Of a stretch of 64,000 bases of DNA, positions 37,227 through 45,723 are shown piece after piece. The DNA is from Paenibacillus tundrae (GTDB lineage: Bacteria > Bacillota > Bacilli > Paenibacillales > Paenibacillaceae). The notes under the pieces are model-generated. The model saw only the letters and a list, made by a program, of their open reading frames with translations, searched no databases and was not told where the DNA came from. The DNA lies in the NCBI RefSeq assembly GCF_036884255.1, contig NZ_CP145605.1:1364001-1428000 (forward strand). Direction: 5' to 3'. Numbering within the stretch: the first letter of the stretch is position 1; every line of letters starts with the position of its first letter. The position numbers and the translations under genes were made by a program.

Positions 37227-37281
37227 TTGACATGATACAATTTGTATCGTAAATTGGACGTATGGAGTTACAAAATGTATC
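37227..37281 (+). promoter_or_regulatory. Promoter with two palindromic operators, left end of the exopolysaccharide locus
   Basis: TTGACA (37227-37232) and TAAATT (37250-37255) are 17 nt apart. The perfect palindrome GATACA-ATT-TGTATC (37234-37248) fills the spacer, and a one-mismatch version GTTACA-AAA-TGTATC (37267-37281) lies at about +5 to +19. The centres are 33 bp apart, close to three helical turns. The architecture is that of a tightly repressed promoter; the divergent XRE protein is the natural candidate. Confidence 0.75.
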
Positions 37282-37353
37282 ATTTGGAATATTTTAAGTA
37301 TCTCCTCGTTGCCAGATCTGTATACCTGTGAGAAGGGAGGTCAGGCAACGAAC

Positions 37354-37821
37354 GTGTTGCTAATCCATTCTAAAAGGAATGAAGCCATGAACTCATTGAT
37401 TCAGGAATGGGCTGATTTAGAGTTAAATGTCCATATGTATATCCAGGAGTTTAAGGGTAAAGCCTTCAACCGCAAACGTCGTCCCGTTCTACTCCTTGGA
37501 ATGGACACAAGGGCGATCAGCTTCCTGAGTGATTTGGTCTTACCAGTATCATCCGAGATGTTGATAGGTTTAGATGTGGAAGATTACCATGTGTGTTTAC
37601 GACTCCAAGCTGTACCCGAATGGAAACATCCTTTTGGAGGGCTCACATTGTATCATTCCAAGTTGCATATTCAGCAAGAACAGAAACTATATATAACTGG
37701 ACAGTTAAACACTATGCTTCGTGATGTTCAATTTCCGGCGGTATCTCGTGTTCTGTATGAGAAGTTATCGACCCAACCAACGGTACAGAAAACCTATCAT
37801 TACATTAATTTTACCATATAA
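37354..37821 (+). CDS. Unrecognised protein at the head of the exopolysaccharide locus
   Basis: About 155 aa, no family recognised. It is soluble, with alternating hydrophobic strands (VLLIHSKRNEAMNSLIQEW, RPVLLLGMDTRAISFLSDLVLPV, MLIGLDVEDYHVCLRLQAVPEW), consistent with an alpha/beta or mixed sensory fold. GTG 37354 has AAGGGAGGTCA about 10 nt upstream; TTG 37357 is possible, and the open frame extends to 37309. It is transcribed from the palindrome-controlled promoter and followed, after 145 nt with no terminator, by the tyrosine phosphatase gene, so it is probably the first gene of the polysaccharide operon or a regulator of it. Confidence 0.6.
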   Translation: MLLIHSKRNEAMNSLIQEWADLELNVHMYIQEFKGKAFNRKRRPVLLLGMDTRAISFLSDLVLPVSSEMLIGLDVEDYHVCLRLQAVPEWKHPFGGLTLYHSKLHIQQEQKLYITGQLNTMLRDVQFPAVSRVLYEKLSTQPTVQKTYHYINFTI

Positions 37822-37966
37822 AAAGGAAATATATTCGAAAAGATGCATGTACTTAACGCCATTTTACTATATTTCATAGCGTTATGCATTAGTTCTTTAA
37901 CACCAAAAGCAATTGCGCAATGAATAAAGGGGCAAGGGGGATCATACTATTTCAGGAAGTTTGGAT

Positions 37967-38725
37967 ATGGTTGAAATGCACTGCCACATATTATCTGGTC
38001 TTGATGATGGCCCAGTCCATATGGAACAGTCCATCGCAATGGCCGAGAAAGCGGCTGCTGCTGGCATAACCTCCATCATTGCAACTCCGCATCACCTGAA
38101 CGGGCGCTACAATAACGAACCGATCGTAGTCAATCAGGCAGTAGATCTGCTCCAAGCAGAGCTTCGCAAACGCAACATTCGATTGGATATCCATCCCGGA
38201 CAGGAGATCAGAGTGCATGACACACTGATTGGAGATCTCTATGCAGGTAGATGCTGCACACTCGCCGGGAGTCGCTACATGTTGCTGGAATTGCCTTTTG
38301 GCTCCATTCCCTCGCAGTTTCCCGGTATCCTTCATGAACTTCGGGTAGCCGGTATCACACCTATTATTGCTCATCCGGAACGTAATCTAATCTTGCTGAA
38401 AAAGCCGAAGCTGCTTGCAGATTATTTGAAGCAAGGCGTGCTGTGCCAACTCACGGCTCAATCCTTCACAGGACTTTTCGGTCGAAAAGTTCAGAAATGG
38501 TGTTTTCATTTTTGCAAAGAAAACGGGTTTCATTTCATTTCATCAGATGCTCATGATACACGTCAAAGAACATTTGCTGTTAATGAAGGAAACAAAATGA
38601 TTGAGCAATACTTTGGAATGGATGCCGTCAGGCGTATAGCGGAAAATGCTTCCCTCATTCTATATAACTCTGAACCGATTATTACTCGGTTTAATCCCCG
38701 CAAGCTCCGCATGCTCCTTTGGTAG
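37967..38725 (+). CDS. Protein-tyrosine phosphatase, CpsB/YwqE family (PHP domain)
   Basis: A 252-aa manganese-dependent phosphatase that dephosphorylates the bacterial tyrosine kinase. It starts with the metal motif MHCHILSGLDDGP, has further PHP motifs ITSIIATPHHLNG and HPGQEIRVHD, PIIAHPERN, and FISSDAHDTR near the end. ATG 37967 has AGGAAG 7 nt upstream; TTG 37961 is in frame. Together with the chain-length protein and kinase that follow, it forms the phosphorylation cycle that controls polymer length and export. Confidence 0.92.
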   Translation: MVEMHCHILSGLDDGPVHMEQSIAMAEKAAAAGITSIIATPHHLNGRYNNEPIVVNQAVDLLQAELRKRNIRLDIHPGQEIRVHDTLIGDLYAGRCCTLAGSRYMLLELPFGSIPSQFPGILHELRVAGITPIIAHPERNLILLKKPKLLADYLKQGVLCQLTAQSFTGLFGRKVQKWCFHFCKENGFHFISSDAHDTRQRTFAVNEGNKMIEQYFGMDAVRRIAENASLILYNSEPIITRFNPRKLRMLLW

Positions 38726-38799
38726 CTCGGAGTGGGGTTGAGCCCAGAATTATGCAACAGGTTACATATATGACATTAACGTATAGGAGGAATGTGAAG

Positions 38800-39549
38800 G
38801 TGGAACTGAAGGGGTATTTCCGCATTTTGCAAAAAAAATGGTGGTTGATTGTTGCCATTGCACTGATAGCTGGGGTAGGTGCTGGAGTTAAAAGTATTTT
38901 CTTCACACAACCAATCTATGAGGCAAGTTCCAAGCTGATCGTGAACCAAACATCCAATGTTGAAGGTCGAGCTATGATGGATTTCAGTATGATTCAGAGC
39001 AACATTAAGCTCATTAACTCCTATAAGGAGATCATTAAATCTTCGGCCATTATGGAGAAAGTAGCAACAACGTATCCTGACTTAAAGGTAACTACCGCTG
39101 AGCTAATCAGCAGAACCTCCGTTACAACCGCAAGCGAGTCCCAAGTCATGAACATTACAGTACAAGGGACTACCTACGAAAATGCCGCAAAAACAGTGAA
39201 TGCAATTTCCAAAGTATTTCAAGAACAAATCCCCCTCATTATGAAAATCGATAACGTAGCCATTCTTAGTGAAGCCAACGTCAATGGCAACGCGGCACCA
39301 ATTAATATGAAAACCACACTCACCATCATCGTCAGCTTGTTTGCAGGCTTGGTTCTTGCGATTGCACTTGTCTTCCTTATGGATTATCTGGACGATACGT
39401 TCAAATTAGAGTCCGAAATTGAAAAGGAACTGGGCATTCCGGTATTAACGGTCATTTCCAAAATGAAAAAAGACGATGTGAAGGGCAGCAAAAACATTGT
39501 ATCTCAGCAGAAAGTGGGGGATGGAAAATATGTCACGGTTAACCAATGA
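38800..39549 (+). CDS. Chain-length determinant / kinase modulator (Wzz, CapA/YveK type)
   Basis: A 249-aa membrane protein. Membrane spans are at about residues 15-35 (WWLIVAIALIAGVGAGV) and 178-200 (MKTTLTIIVSLFAGLVLAIALVF), enclosing an extracytoplasmic Wzz domain (PIYEASSKLIVNQTSN). Such proteins set polymer length and activate the tyrosine kinase through the cytoplasmic tail. GTG 38800 has AGGAGG 9 nt upstream; another GTG at 38794 and the open frame to 38719 are less likely. Its end overlaps the kinase start by 20 nt. Confidence 0.9.
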   Translation: MELKGYFRILQKKWWLIVAIALIAGVGAGVKSIFFTQPIYEASSKLIVNQTSNVEGRAMMDFSMIQSNIKLINSYKEIIKSSAIMEKVATTYPDLKVTTAELISRTSVTTASESQVMNITVQGTTYENAAKTVNAISKVFQEQIPLIMKIDNVAILSEANVNGNAAPINMKTTLTIIVSLFAGLVLAIALVFLMDYLDDTFKLESEIEKELGIPVLTVISKMKKDDVKGSKNIVSQQKVGDGKYVTVNQ

Positions 39550-40210
39550 AAATAATAATCTGGTGACCTATTTCAATTCCAAGTCTCATATCTCAGAAGG
39601 CTACCGCAAATTACGTACCAATATTCAGTTCTCTTCTATTGATAGTCATATCAAAACGATCATGGTTGCCTCGGCTCAAGCTGGTGAAGGGAAAACCACC
39701 ACCATTAGCAATTTAGCCGTGACTTATGCGCAAGAAGGCAAAAAAGTTCTGCTCATTGATGCCGATCTGCGGAATCCATCTCTTCATCAAGTATTTTCGG
39801 TACCTAACCATATCGGACTCAGCAGTGTCTTGTCGAACCAATATGACGTGGATGAGGTTCTGCGAGAGAGCTACATCGAGAATCTCCAACTCTTCACATC
39901 CGGTCCGATCCCGCCTAACCCGTCGGAGATGATCGGCTCTAATCGGATGAAGAACCTAATGAATGATTTACAGTCGAAATACGATGTCATCATGTTCGAT
40001 ACCCCTCCGGTGCTCGCTGTAACAGACGCACTGATTGTAAGCTCCTTCTGCGACGGTGTTTTGCTGGTCGTGAACTCAGGCAAGGTCAAGAAAGAGCTGG
40101 TGAAGAAAACGAAGGCCCATCTTGAGCATGTGAATGCACGAATTCTAGGTGCCATTCTGAACAATATCAAAACGACATCGAACTCGGTCAGCTATTACGG
40201 AGAGAAGTAA
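39530..40210 (+). CDS. Bacterial tyrosine kinase (BY-kinase), CpsD/CapB type
   Basis: A 226-aa cytoplasmic kinase. Walker A is AQAGEGKTTTISN, Walker A' is VLLIDADLRNP, Walker B is VIMFDTPP; ISEGYRKLRTNIQFS is the usual N-terminal motif. The C-terminus ends SVSYYGEK, so the autophosphorylated tyrosine cluster is reduced to two residues. ATG 39530 has GGGGGATGGA upstream. The kinase works with the preceding transmembrane modulator and phosphatase in polysaccharide control; GalU-, Ugd- and sugar-transferase-type proteins are known substrates of such kinases. Confidence 0.93.
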   Translation: MSRLTNENNNLVTYFNSKSHISEGYRKLRTNIQFSSIDSHIKTIMVASAQAGEGKTTTISNLAVTYAQEGKKVLLIDADLRNPSLHQVFSVPNHIGLSSVLSNQYDVDEVLRESYIENLQLFTSGPIPPNPSEMIGSNRMKNLMNDLQSKYDVIMFDTPPVLAVTDALIVSSFCDGVLLVVNSGKVKKELVKKTKAHLEHVNARILGAILNNIKTTSNSVSYYGEK

Positions 40211-40220
40211 TACGCTTTGA

Positions 40221-40343
40221 TTGAACAGGTAATGTCTACTGCACCTTTATCACTGTAGGCACTCGGTCATGCTGTGGGTTCGGTGAACCTTAGACGTTAA
40301 TCGTCAGAGGTATGACGTGAGGTTGGGTTCGATGCCCTTTTTT
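40221..40343 (+). ncRNA. Structured intercistronic RNA, candidate EAR (epsC) antitermination element
   Basis: The 176-nt gap between the kinase and galU folds into several nested stems: GTCTAC/GTAGGC (40234-40239 with 40255-40260); an outer stem CTC-g-GTCAT with ATGAC-gt-GAG (40262-40270 with 40312-40321) that encloses GGTTC-ggt-GAACC (40277-40289) and GACG-ttaat-CGTC (40293-40305); and a last hairpin GGG-ttcgatg-CCC with a T-run (40325-40343). The EAR RNA of Bacillales lies after the epsA/epsB pair and lets RNA polymerase read through terminators in the long operon; this is the same position. The match to the family itself was not tested. Confidence 0.55.
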
Positions 40344-40386
40344 AACGATTCAATAAACTTTAAAAAAAGAGGATAGGGTGGTATTT

Positions 40387-41292
40387 ATGAAAAAAGTGAG
40401 AAAAGCGATCATTCCCGCAGCTGGTCTGGGAACACGTTTCCTGCCTGCCACGAAAGCTATGCCTAAAGAAATGCTCCCTATTGTGGACAAACCAACTATA
40501 CAGTATATCGTTGAGGAAGCCATTGCCTCTGGTATTGAAGACATCATTATCGTTACAGGTAAGGGAAAACGGGCGATTGAGGATCATTTTGACAATGCAT
40601 TCGAATTGGAACACAACCTGCTCGAAAAGGGGAAATTAGGCCTGCTTGAGGAGGTACGCAAATCATCCAATGTGGATATTCATTACATAAGGCAAAAAGA
40701 GGCCAAGGGGCTTGGTCATGCGGTGTGGTGTGCAAGGAATTTTATCGGTGACGAACCTTTTGCGGTGTTACTGGGAGATGATATTGTGGTCTCGGATGTT
40801 CCATGCACCAAACAGCTCATTGATCAATATGACCAGGTTCAGCAATCCGTGGTGGGTGTTCAAACGGTTCAACCTGAACAAACCGAACGTTACGGTATTG
40901 TTGATCCATTGCGATCGGACGGACGTCTGACTGAGGTACTTCAATTCGTTGAGAAGCCAGCACAAGGGACGGCACCATCCAATCTAGCGATCATGGGAAG
41001 ATATGTCCTGAATCCAGAGATTTTTGACTTTTTGGAAGAGCAAGAGATTGGGCAAGGGGGAGAAATTCAATTAACTGACGCGATCCAACGACTAAATGAG
41101 AAACAAGGAGTGTATGCTTACGATTTCGAGGGAATCAGATACGACGTGGGCGAGAAGTTGGGATTCATATTGACGACCATTGACTTCGCGCTCCAAAACC
41201 CAGAGCTGAAATTACCGATGTTACATGCTTTACAGCTGATTCTGGAGAAACAGTCTGTTGAGCAAGTAATCGCTGGGAGGGAGTTTGAATGA
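40387..41292 (+). CDS. galU: UTP-glucose-1-phosphate uridylyltransferase
   Basis: A 301-aa enzyme making UDP-glucose from UTP and glucose-1-phosphate. The nucleotide site [31 protein letters not shown] is intact, as are [25 protein letters not shown] and [21 protein letters not shown] 40387 has AGGGTGG upstream; an in-frame GTG lies at 40378. Its product is the donor for glucosyl transfer and the substrate of the Ugd-type dehydrogenase at 52.6 kb. Its stop overlaps the next start (ATGA). Confidence 0.95.
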   Translation: MKKVRKAIIPAAGLGTRFLPATKAMPKEMLPIVDKPTIQYIVEEAIASGIEDIIIVTGKGKRAIEDHFDNAFELEHNLLEKGKLGLLEEVRKSSNVDIHYIRQKEAKGLGHAVWCARNFIGDEPFAVLLGDDIVVSDVPCTKQLIDQYDQVQQSVVGVQTVQPEQTERYGIVDPLRSDGRLTEVLQFVEKPAQGTAPSNLAIMGRYVLNPEIFDFLEEQEIGQGGEIQLTDAIQRLNEKQGVYAYDFEGIRYDVGEKLGFILTTIDFALQNPELKLPMLHALQLILEKQSVEQVIAGREFE

Positions 41293-41990
41293 GTCCATCT
41301 CCCCAAACAAAAGAAGCGGAGATTGTTATAGACAAAGGCCTAGGATACAGTGCAACGACGGCCGCCCATGGACTTGAAGCAGATAAAGTGTATTTGCTTA
41401 TGAAAAGAATGCTCGACTTTCTCGGCTCTTTCATAGGTTTGATCCTATTATGTCCGCTGTTTGCTGTAATAGCACTACTTATCAAAATCGAGGCCCCTAA
41501 GGGGTCTGTTTTTTTTCGCCAAGTTCGGGTAGGTCTGAACGGTAAGGAATTTCATATGTACAAATTCAGATCGATGGTCGTGAATGCTGAAGATTTGCTG
41601 GAGAATCTGATGGATCAAAATGAAGTGGGCGGCAACATGTTCAAAATGAAAAATGATCCTAGAATTACTCGCATCGGCAAGTTCATTCGCAAAACCAGTC
41701 TGGATGAGCTTCCACAGTTATGGAATGTGCTCAAAGGGGAGATGAGTCTGGTTGGTCCCAGACCTTCACTTCCAAGAGAAGTGGAGAATTACACTTCCTA
41801 TGACCGACAACGTCTCAAAATGATTCCAGGCTGCACAGGACTATGGCAAGTGAGTGGCCGGAACAGTGTTGGTTTTAATGAAATGGTTGAGTTGGATCTG
41901 ACCTATGCCCGCGAGCGCAATATTTTCATGGACATCAAGATTATTCTGAGAACATTCAGAGTGTTGATCGGTTCTAAGGATGCATTTTAA
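41289..41990 (+). CDS. Initiating sugar transferase (undecaprenyl-phosphate sugar phosphotransferase)
   Basis: A 233-aa monotopic membrane enzyme that starts repeat-unit synthesis by moving a sugar-1-phosphate to undecaprenyl phosphate. A single hydrophobic segment ([25 protein letters not shown]) precedes the catalytic region with [26 protein letters not shown], then [24 protein letters not shown] and [13 protein letters not shown], all hallmarks of the family. The short form lacks the N-terminal membrane domain of WbaP/WcaJ. Start ATG 41289 overlaps the galU stop by 4 nt. Confidence 0.93.
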   Translation: MSPSPQTKEAEIVIDKGLGYSATTAAHGLEADKVYLLMKRMLDFLGSFIGLILLCPLFAVIALLIKIEAPKGSVFFRQVRVGLNGKEFHMYKFRSMVVNAEDLLENLMDQNEVGGNMFKMKNDPRITRIGKFIRKTSLDELPQLWNVLKGEMSLVGPRPSLPREVENYTSYDRQRLKMIPGCTGLWQVSGRNSVGFNEMVELDLTYARERNIFMDIKIILRTFRVLIGSKDAF

Positions 41991-42060
41991 GCGAAGTGTG
42001 TTTGGCGTGGTTGATGGAAAGGTTGAAACACGATTCTGGCTCTGAGGTGGCATAGCTATC

Positions 42061-43407
42061 ATGCAAAAAGCAGCATTTTTTGCTTCTTCTAAACTAGGTG
42101 CGTTATATCTTATTTTTGCCTCGTTGTTCATTATTAGCCTAGCTATTTACGTACCTATTGTTGCGGTAATGGCATTGATGGCGTTGATCTTGCTAGGGGT
42201 GTATCTGAAGCATCCCAGCTGGGTCTATTTTGTGGTCATTGGAACGTTTTCGTTATCTGTGGACAAAATTTTGAGAATGCAAGTGATGGGCTTTGATTCT
42301 TCCTCATTCTATAAGTTGCTTATTTTATTTTTTATCCTTCCTATCTTTCTAAGATATGGCTTTAGGAAGGAAATGATCTATCCTGCTCTAGCAGTTGGTT
42401 ATCTCTTTGTGCAAAGTTATTTTTTATCCAATATGCCTGACAAGATGAGCCCGATTGATCCCTTTAAATCCTTTTTGGGATTAGTTGTGCCATTTCTGTT
42501 ACTGATGGTTAACTTCTCCAAAGAAATTAATATGAGGATCATACGGGTTCTTGCATGGCTCCCGGTGTTTAGCTTGGTCGCTGGTTTCATCCTGCAGCAA
42601 ATGGGGATGCTGTCGATGGTGAGTTTCGAAATCTCGGGTGTTAATCGTTTGCAAGGAGCCAACATAGCAGCACATCTGGGGATGTTATGTTTTATCTCCA
42701 TCTGTGTATGTCTTATCGAAATTCGAAATAAACACCATATTATTTTGAATTATGCTCTGACGCTAACTCATTTTATTATATTAATCCAGACGGGAACCCG
42801 TGGTCCTCTAATCGCACTGATTCCCATTGTGTGCATGTATTTATTCGACCACGTGCGGAAGTTTGCGAAGGGAAGAACAGGGGCATTAATTCCGGTTGTT
42901 CTATTTATGGCGGCCGTGATTGTGATGGTCTTTGCTCAGTGGGACAATTATCAGTTAAGGCAGGAGAGCAAGGGTCTATCTGGCAGGGATTCTGCTTGGG
43001 CTTTCTTTACGAATAGGGCGAATGAACACCCTGTCTTTGGGCAAGGCCTTGGCTCGGCTCTAGTTGCGAACGATGGAAGTATCTTCTCGGGCTTTGTTGT
43101 GCCGCATAATGAGTACATTCGATTCTACTATGATGGTGGATTTGTCGGAGCACTGTTGTTCTTTGGTGCTTTGTTCTTCGTGTATCTGAAAGTGTATCGT
43201 CGCTTGAATTCCCTGGTGAAACCTTACTTTTTGGGAATGATTCTCGGTTTCTTGGTGTATTCCTTCTTTGACAATACGTTATCCACGATGCATTTAATTG
43301 CTCCCTTCTGTGTATACCTGAATTCGTTATACCTGACGAGCAGCAAGCAACACCCTGAACCTGAAGAACTACCGAAGTTAGCCCCTCGAAAGGAGATCTT
43401 GCAATGA
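42061..43407 (+). CDS. O-antigen polymerase/ligase-like protein (Wzy)
   Basis: A 448-aa protein with ten or more membrane spans. The long loop in its second half and the motif ILIQTGTRGPLIALIP fit the O-antigen ligase/Wzy superfamily; NEHPVFGQGLGSAL and VPHNEYIRFYYDGGFVG are the periplasmic-loop motifs typical of the family. It probably polymerises lipid-linked repeats outside the membrane after export by the flippase at 48.8 kb. The stop overlaps the next start codon. Confidence 0.88.
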   Translation: MQKAAFFASSKLGALYLIFASLFIISLAIYVPIVAVMALMALILLGVYLKHPSWVYFVVIGTFSLSVDKILRMQVMGFDSSSFYKLLILFFILPIFLRYGFRKEMIYPALAVGYLFVQSYFLSNMPDKMSPIDPFKSFLGLVVPFLLLMVNFSKEINMRIIRVLAWLPVFSLVAGFILQQMGMLSMVSFEISGVNRLQGANIAAHLGMLCFISICVCLIEIRNKHHIILNYALTLTHFIILIQTGTRGPLIALIPIVCMYLFDHVRKFAKGRTGALIPVVLFMAAVIVMVFAQWDNYQLRQESKGLSGRDSAWAFFTNRANEHPVFGQGLGSALVANDGSIFSGFVVPHNEYIRFYYDGGFVGALLFFGALFFVYLKVYRRLNSLVKPYFLGMILGFLVYSFFDNTLSTMHLIAPFCVYLNSLYLTSSKQHPEPEELPKLAPRKEILQ

Positions 43408-43862
43408 AAGTCTGTTTGGTAAGTTCAACAGGAGGTCATCTGAATCAATTGTTGAATCTAGTTCCTGCTGTCGAGGATCATGATTACTTTTTGGTGACGG
43501 AGAAAAGCGAAGCGAGCAGCAAGCTGAATCTTTCCCAGCGAACCTATTTCTTATCGCAACAGGAACGCAAAAATATGCTGTTTATATTTATCGTTCTGCG
43601 GAACATCATAACCTCGCTGTTCATTCTGTTGAAGGAACGACCTAAGGTTCTGATCACGACTGGAGCCGGGGCGGTATATCCGCTGTGCGTGCTCGGGAAA
43701 TTGATGGGAGCGAAGCTAGTCTATGTAGAGAGTTATGCCAAAATATATTCGCCAACGCTAACGGGCAGATTGATTTATAAATTTGCTGATGAATTCTATA
43801 TTCAATGGGAAACGTTGCAGGAAGCATATCCGAAGGCGAAGTATAGGGGGGCATTATTTTGA
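43404..43862 (+). CDS. Alg14-like glycosyltransferase subunit (PssD/CpsF type)
   Basis: A 152-aa protein with the VCLVSSTGGHLNQLLNL N-terminus and KPKVLITTGAGAVYPLCVLGKLMGAKLVYVES motif of Alg14. In this family the subunit anchors to the membrane and recruits the catalytic Alg13-like partner encoded by the next gene. A hydrophobic stretch (NMLFIFIVLRNIITSLFILL) fits membrane attachment. It overlaps both neighbours by 4 nt, indicating translational coupling. Confidence 0.88.
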   Translation: MKVCLVSSTGGHLNQLLNLVPAVEDHDYFLVTEKSEASSKLNLSQRTYFLSQQERKNMLFIFIVLRNIITSLFILLKERPKVLITTGAGAVYPLCVLGKLMGAKLVYVESYAKIYSPTLTGRLIYKFADEFYIQWETLQEAYPKAKYRGALF

Positions 43863-44338
43863 TCTTTGTCGTGCTTGGGACACAGCGATTCCAATTCAAC
43901 CGGCTTTTGCAAGCTGTCGACAATCTAATTCAAGAAGGGAAGCTACCTTCAGACGTGCTTGTACAATCAGGTTACAGTGAATATAAGCCTCGCCATTATC
44001 AGCACAAGCCATTTTTTAATCAGGAAGAGATGAATGATCATATTGCCAAAAGTGAATTTGTTCTGTCCCACGCAGGGGTAGGGGTGATCACTAGCGCACT
44101 ACAGATGAACAAAAAGGTCATCGTCATGCCTAGGCGCAAGGATCAAGGGGAGCATGTGGATAATCATCAGCTTGAGATCGCCAAGGTATTTCAAGACAAA
44201 GGTTACATTTCGGTTGCTCAGAACGAGAATGAACTGTCCGCATTAGTATCTAATCTCGATCAGCTCGACTTCAAGCCTTATGTGAAGAGTAACTCGCAGT
44301 TGCTATCTTCCATCAAAGGCTACATCAATTCCCTATAA
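43859..44338 (+). CDS. Alg13-like glycosyltransferase subunit (PssE type)
   Basis: A 159-aa GT28 C-terminal-type domain that binds the UDP-sugar donor: it starts IFVVLGTQRFQFNRLL and has FVLSHAGVGVITSALQMNKKVIVMPRRKDQGEHVDNHQLEIAKVF. With the preceding Alg14-like subunit it makes a two-component glycosyltransferase, usually adding the second sugar of the repeat. The start is TTG 43859 overlapping the previous stop (TTGA), with GGGGGG upstream. It is followed by repeat element B. Confidence 0.88.
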   Translation: MIFVVLGTQRFQFNRLLQAVDNLIQEGKLPSDVLVQSGYSEYKPRHYQHKPFFNQEEMNDHIAKSEFVLSHAGVGVITSALQMNKKVIVMPRRKDQGEHVDNHQLEIAKVFQDKGYISVAQNENELSALVSNLDQLDFKPYVKSNSQLLSSIKGYINSL

Positions 44339-44340
44339 GA

Positions 44341-44550
44341 TTTTGAGGATGTTCAAAAAATCTGCTTTTGATTACGAAAGATGCCTACTGGCATCTCAGC
44401 GTCGAACATGGAATTCAGCCGAAATATCCGTTGCTCACGTAGCTCTCCTACGCTCCGCTACTCTATTTCTAGCTTTATCCCATCTTCTTGGTACTGAAAA
44501 CCAGATGTTTTGAACTTGGACTATAAAGTCTGCTTTTGATTACGAATGCT
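44341..44550 (-). repeat. Dispersed element B, copy 2 (inverted orientation)
   Basis: Reverse-complement relative of the element at 35961-36200. The direct repeats TCTGCTTTTGATTACGAA (44361-44378 and 44529-44546) bound a core with hairpin GATGCC-tact-GGCATC, GAATTCAGCCGAAAT, hairpin CGTAG-ctctc-CTACG and a TCCCATCTTCTTGGTACTGA end. Relative to copy 1 the loop and the helix lengths differ but pairing is kept. It occupies nearly the whole gap between two polysaccharide genes and has no open frame. Confidence 0.75.
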
Positions 44551-44576
44551 CTTGATGATTCAAAAGGAGTGGAAGA

Positions 44577-45644
44577 ATGAAACCTAAGGTGCTAGTCATC
44601 GGTTCTTCGACGAAGGACATGGGCGGGATTGTGAGTGTCATCGTGAATATTGAGAATTCGCATATCGCCGAGCAATACAATCTACAACGGATTGAAACCT
44701 ATATTACAGGCAGCGTTCTGGCACGTTTACTCATCTTCATGAAGGGTTTCCTTCAATTCCTCGGTAAGCTCGTTACGTTCAAGCCAGATATGATCCATAT
44801 TCATATGTCGTATAACGGAAGCTTCTACCGTAAAGCATTGTTCATTCTTGTGGGTCGCAAGCTGTTCAGGGTGCCGGTGATCGTTCACATTCATGCGTCC
44901 AGTTTTGATGTGTTCTACAATCGACATCCACTGCAACAGAAGCTATGCAAGTATGTGCTGAACCAGGTGGATAAATTAATCGTGCTGTCCTATACATGGC
45001 AGGAGTTTTTCTCCCAGATCGTGCCCGAATCCAAAATTGAGGTGCTCTATAATGGCGTGTTCATTAAAGAACCTCCGATTAGGGAAGAGCGTCCGGTTCC
45101 GCGTTGCTTGTTCATGGGCCGGCTGGGCAAGAGAAAAGGTGTATATGATCTTCTGTTAGCTATCCAGCAATTGAAGCAACGAGGCGTAGAAGCGGTCTTT
45201 ACGCTTGCAGGCGATGGAGAAGTTAATGAAGTTAGGGCTCTTGTGGAGCGGTATGACATCTCTGATTATGTCGAGGTGCCTGGATGGATCAGGGGCGAAG
45301 AGAAGGAACGTTTACTGCAACATGCGGATCTATTGGTTCTGCCTTCCTATCATGAGGGGCTTCCTATGGCCGTACTGGAAGGAATGAATAGTGGACTGCC
45401 GATTGTCTCTACCCGAGTCGGTGGAATACCGGAAGTGATTACAGATGAGTTGAACGGTTTCTTAGTGGAACCGGGGGATGTTGAAGCACTGGCTCATGCT
45501 CTGGAGAGGATCATTCTGGATAAAGAGCTGAGGTTGCAAATGGGTTTGAATAACAAGCAGTTGGTTACCTCCAAGTTCAACATGACTGATCTTATGCATA
45601 ACTTATCGTCTATCTATGACAAGGTGCACGTGAACGTGTCCTAG
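44577..45644 (+). CDS. Glycosyltransferase family 4
   Basis: A 355-aa retaining GT-B enzyme. The N-terminal acceptor half starts VLVIGSSTKDMGGIVSVIVN; the donor-binding half has RCLFMGRLGKRKGVYDLLLAI, FTLAGDGEV and the E-x7-E motif region HEGLPMAVLEGMNSGLPIVSTRVGGIPEVI. It adds one sugar to the lipid-linked repeat; donor specificity is not readable. Start ATG 44577 has AAAGGAGTGGAAG ahead. It ends with a stop that overlaps an AGGAGG site for an 8-codon open frame. Confidence 0.9.
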   Translation: MKPKVLVIGSSTKDMGGIVSVIVNIENSHIAEQYNLQRIETYITGSVLARLLIFMKGFLQFLGKLVTFKPDMIHIHMSYNGSFYRKALFILVGRKLFRVPVIVHIHASSFDVFYNRHPLQQKLCKYVLNQVDKLIVLSYTWQEFFSQIVPESKIEVLYNGVFIKEPPIREERPVPRCLFMGRLGKRKGVYDLLLAIQQLKQRGVEAVFTLAGDGEVNEVRALVERYDISDYVEVPGWIRGEEKERLLQHADLLVLPSYHEGLPMAVLEGMNSGLPIVSTRVGGIPEVITDELNGFLVEPGDVEALAHALERIILDKELRLQMGLNNKQLVTSKFNMTDLMHNLSSIYDKVHVNVS

Positions 45645-45654
45645 GAGGATGTAT

Positions 45655-45681
45655 ATGAAAAATCAGCTCCTTTCGGAATGA
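45655..45681 (+). other. Orphan ribosome binding site with an 8-codon open frame
   Basis: AGGAGG (45643-45648) is followed 6 nt later by ATG and an open frame encoding MKNQLLSE, then TGA. It may be a translated leader peptide or the remnant of a gene whose body was lost; repeat element A follows 40 nt downstream. Confidence 0.4.
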
Positions 45682-45723
45682 CCAGATATGCCCTATATAG
45701 ATTGAACTAGACAATTACACAAG

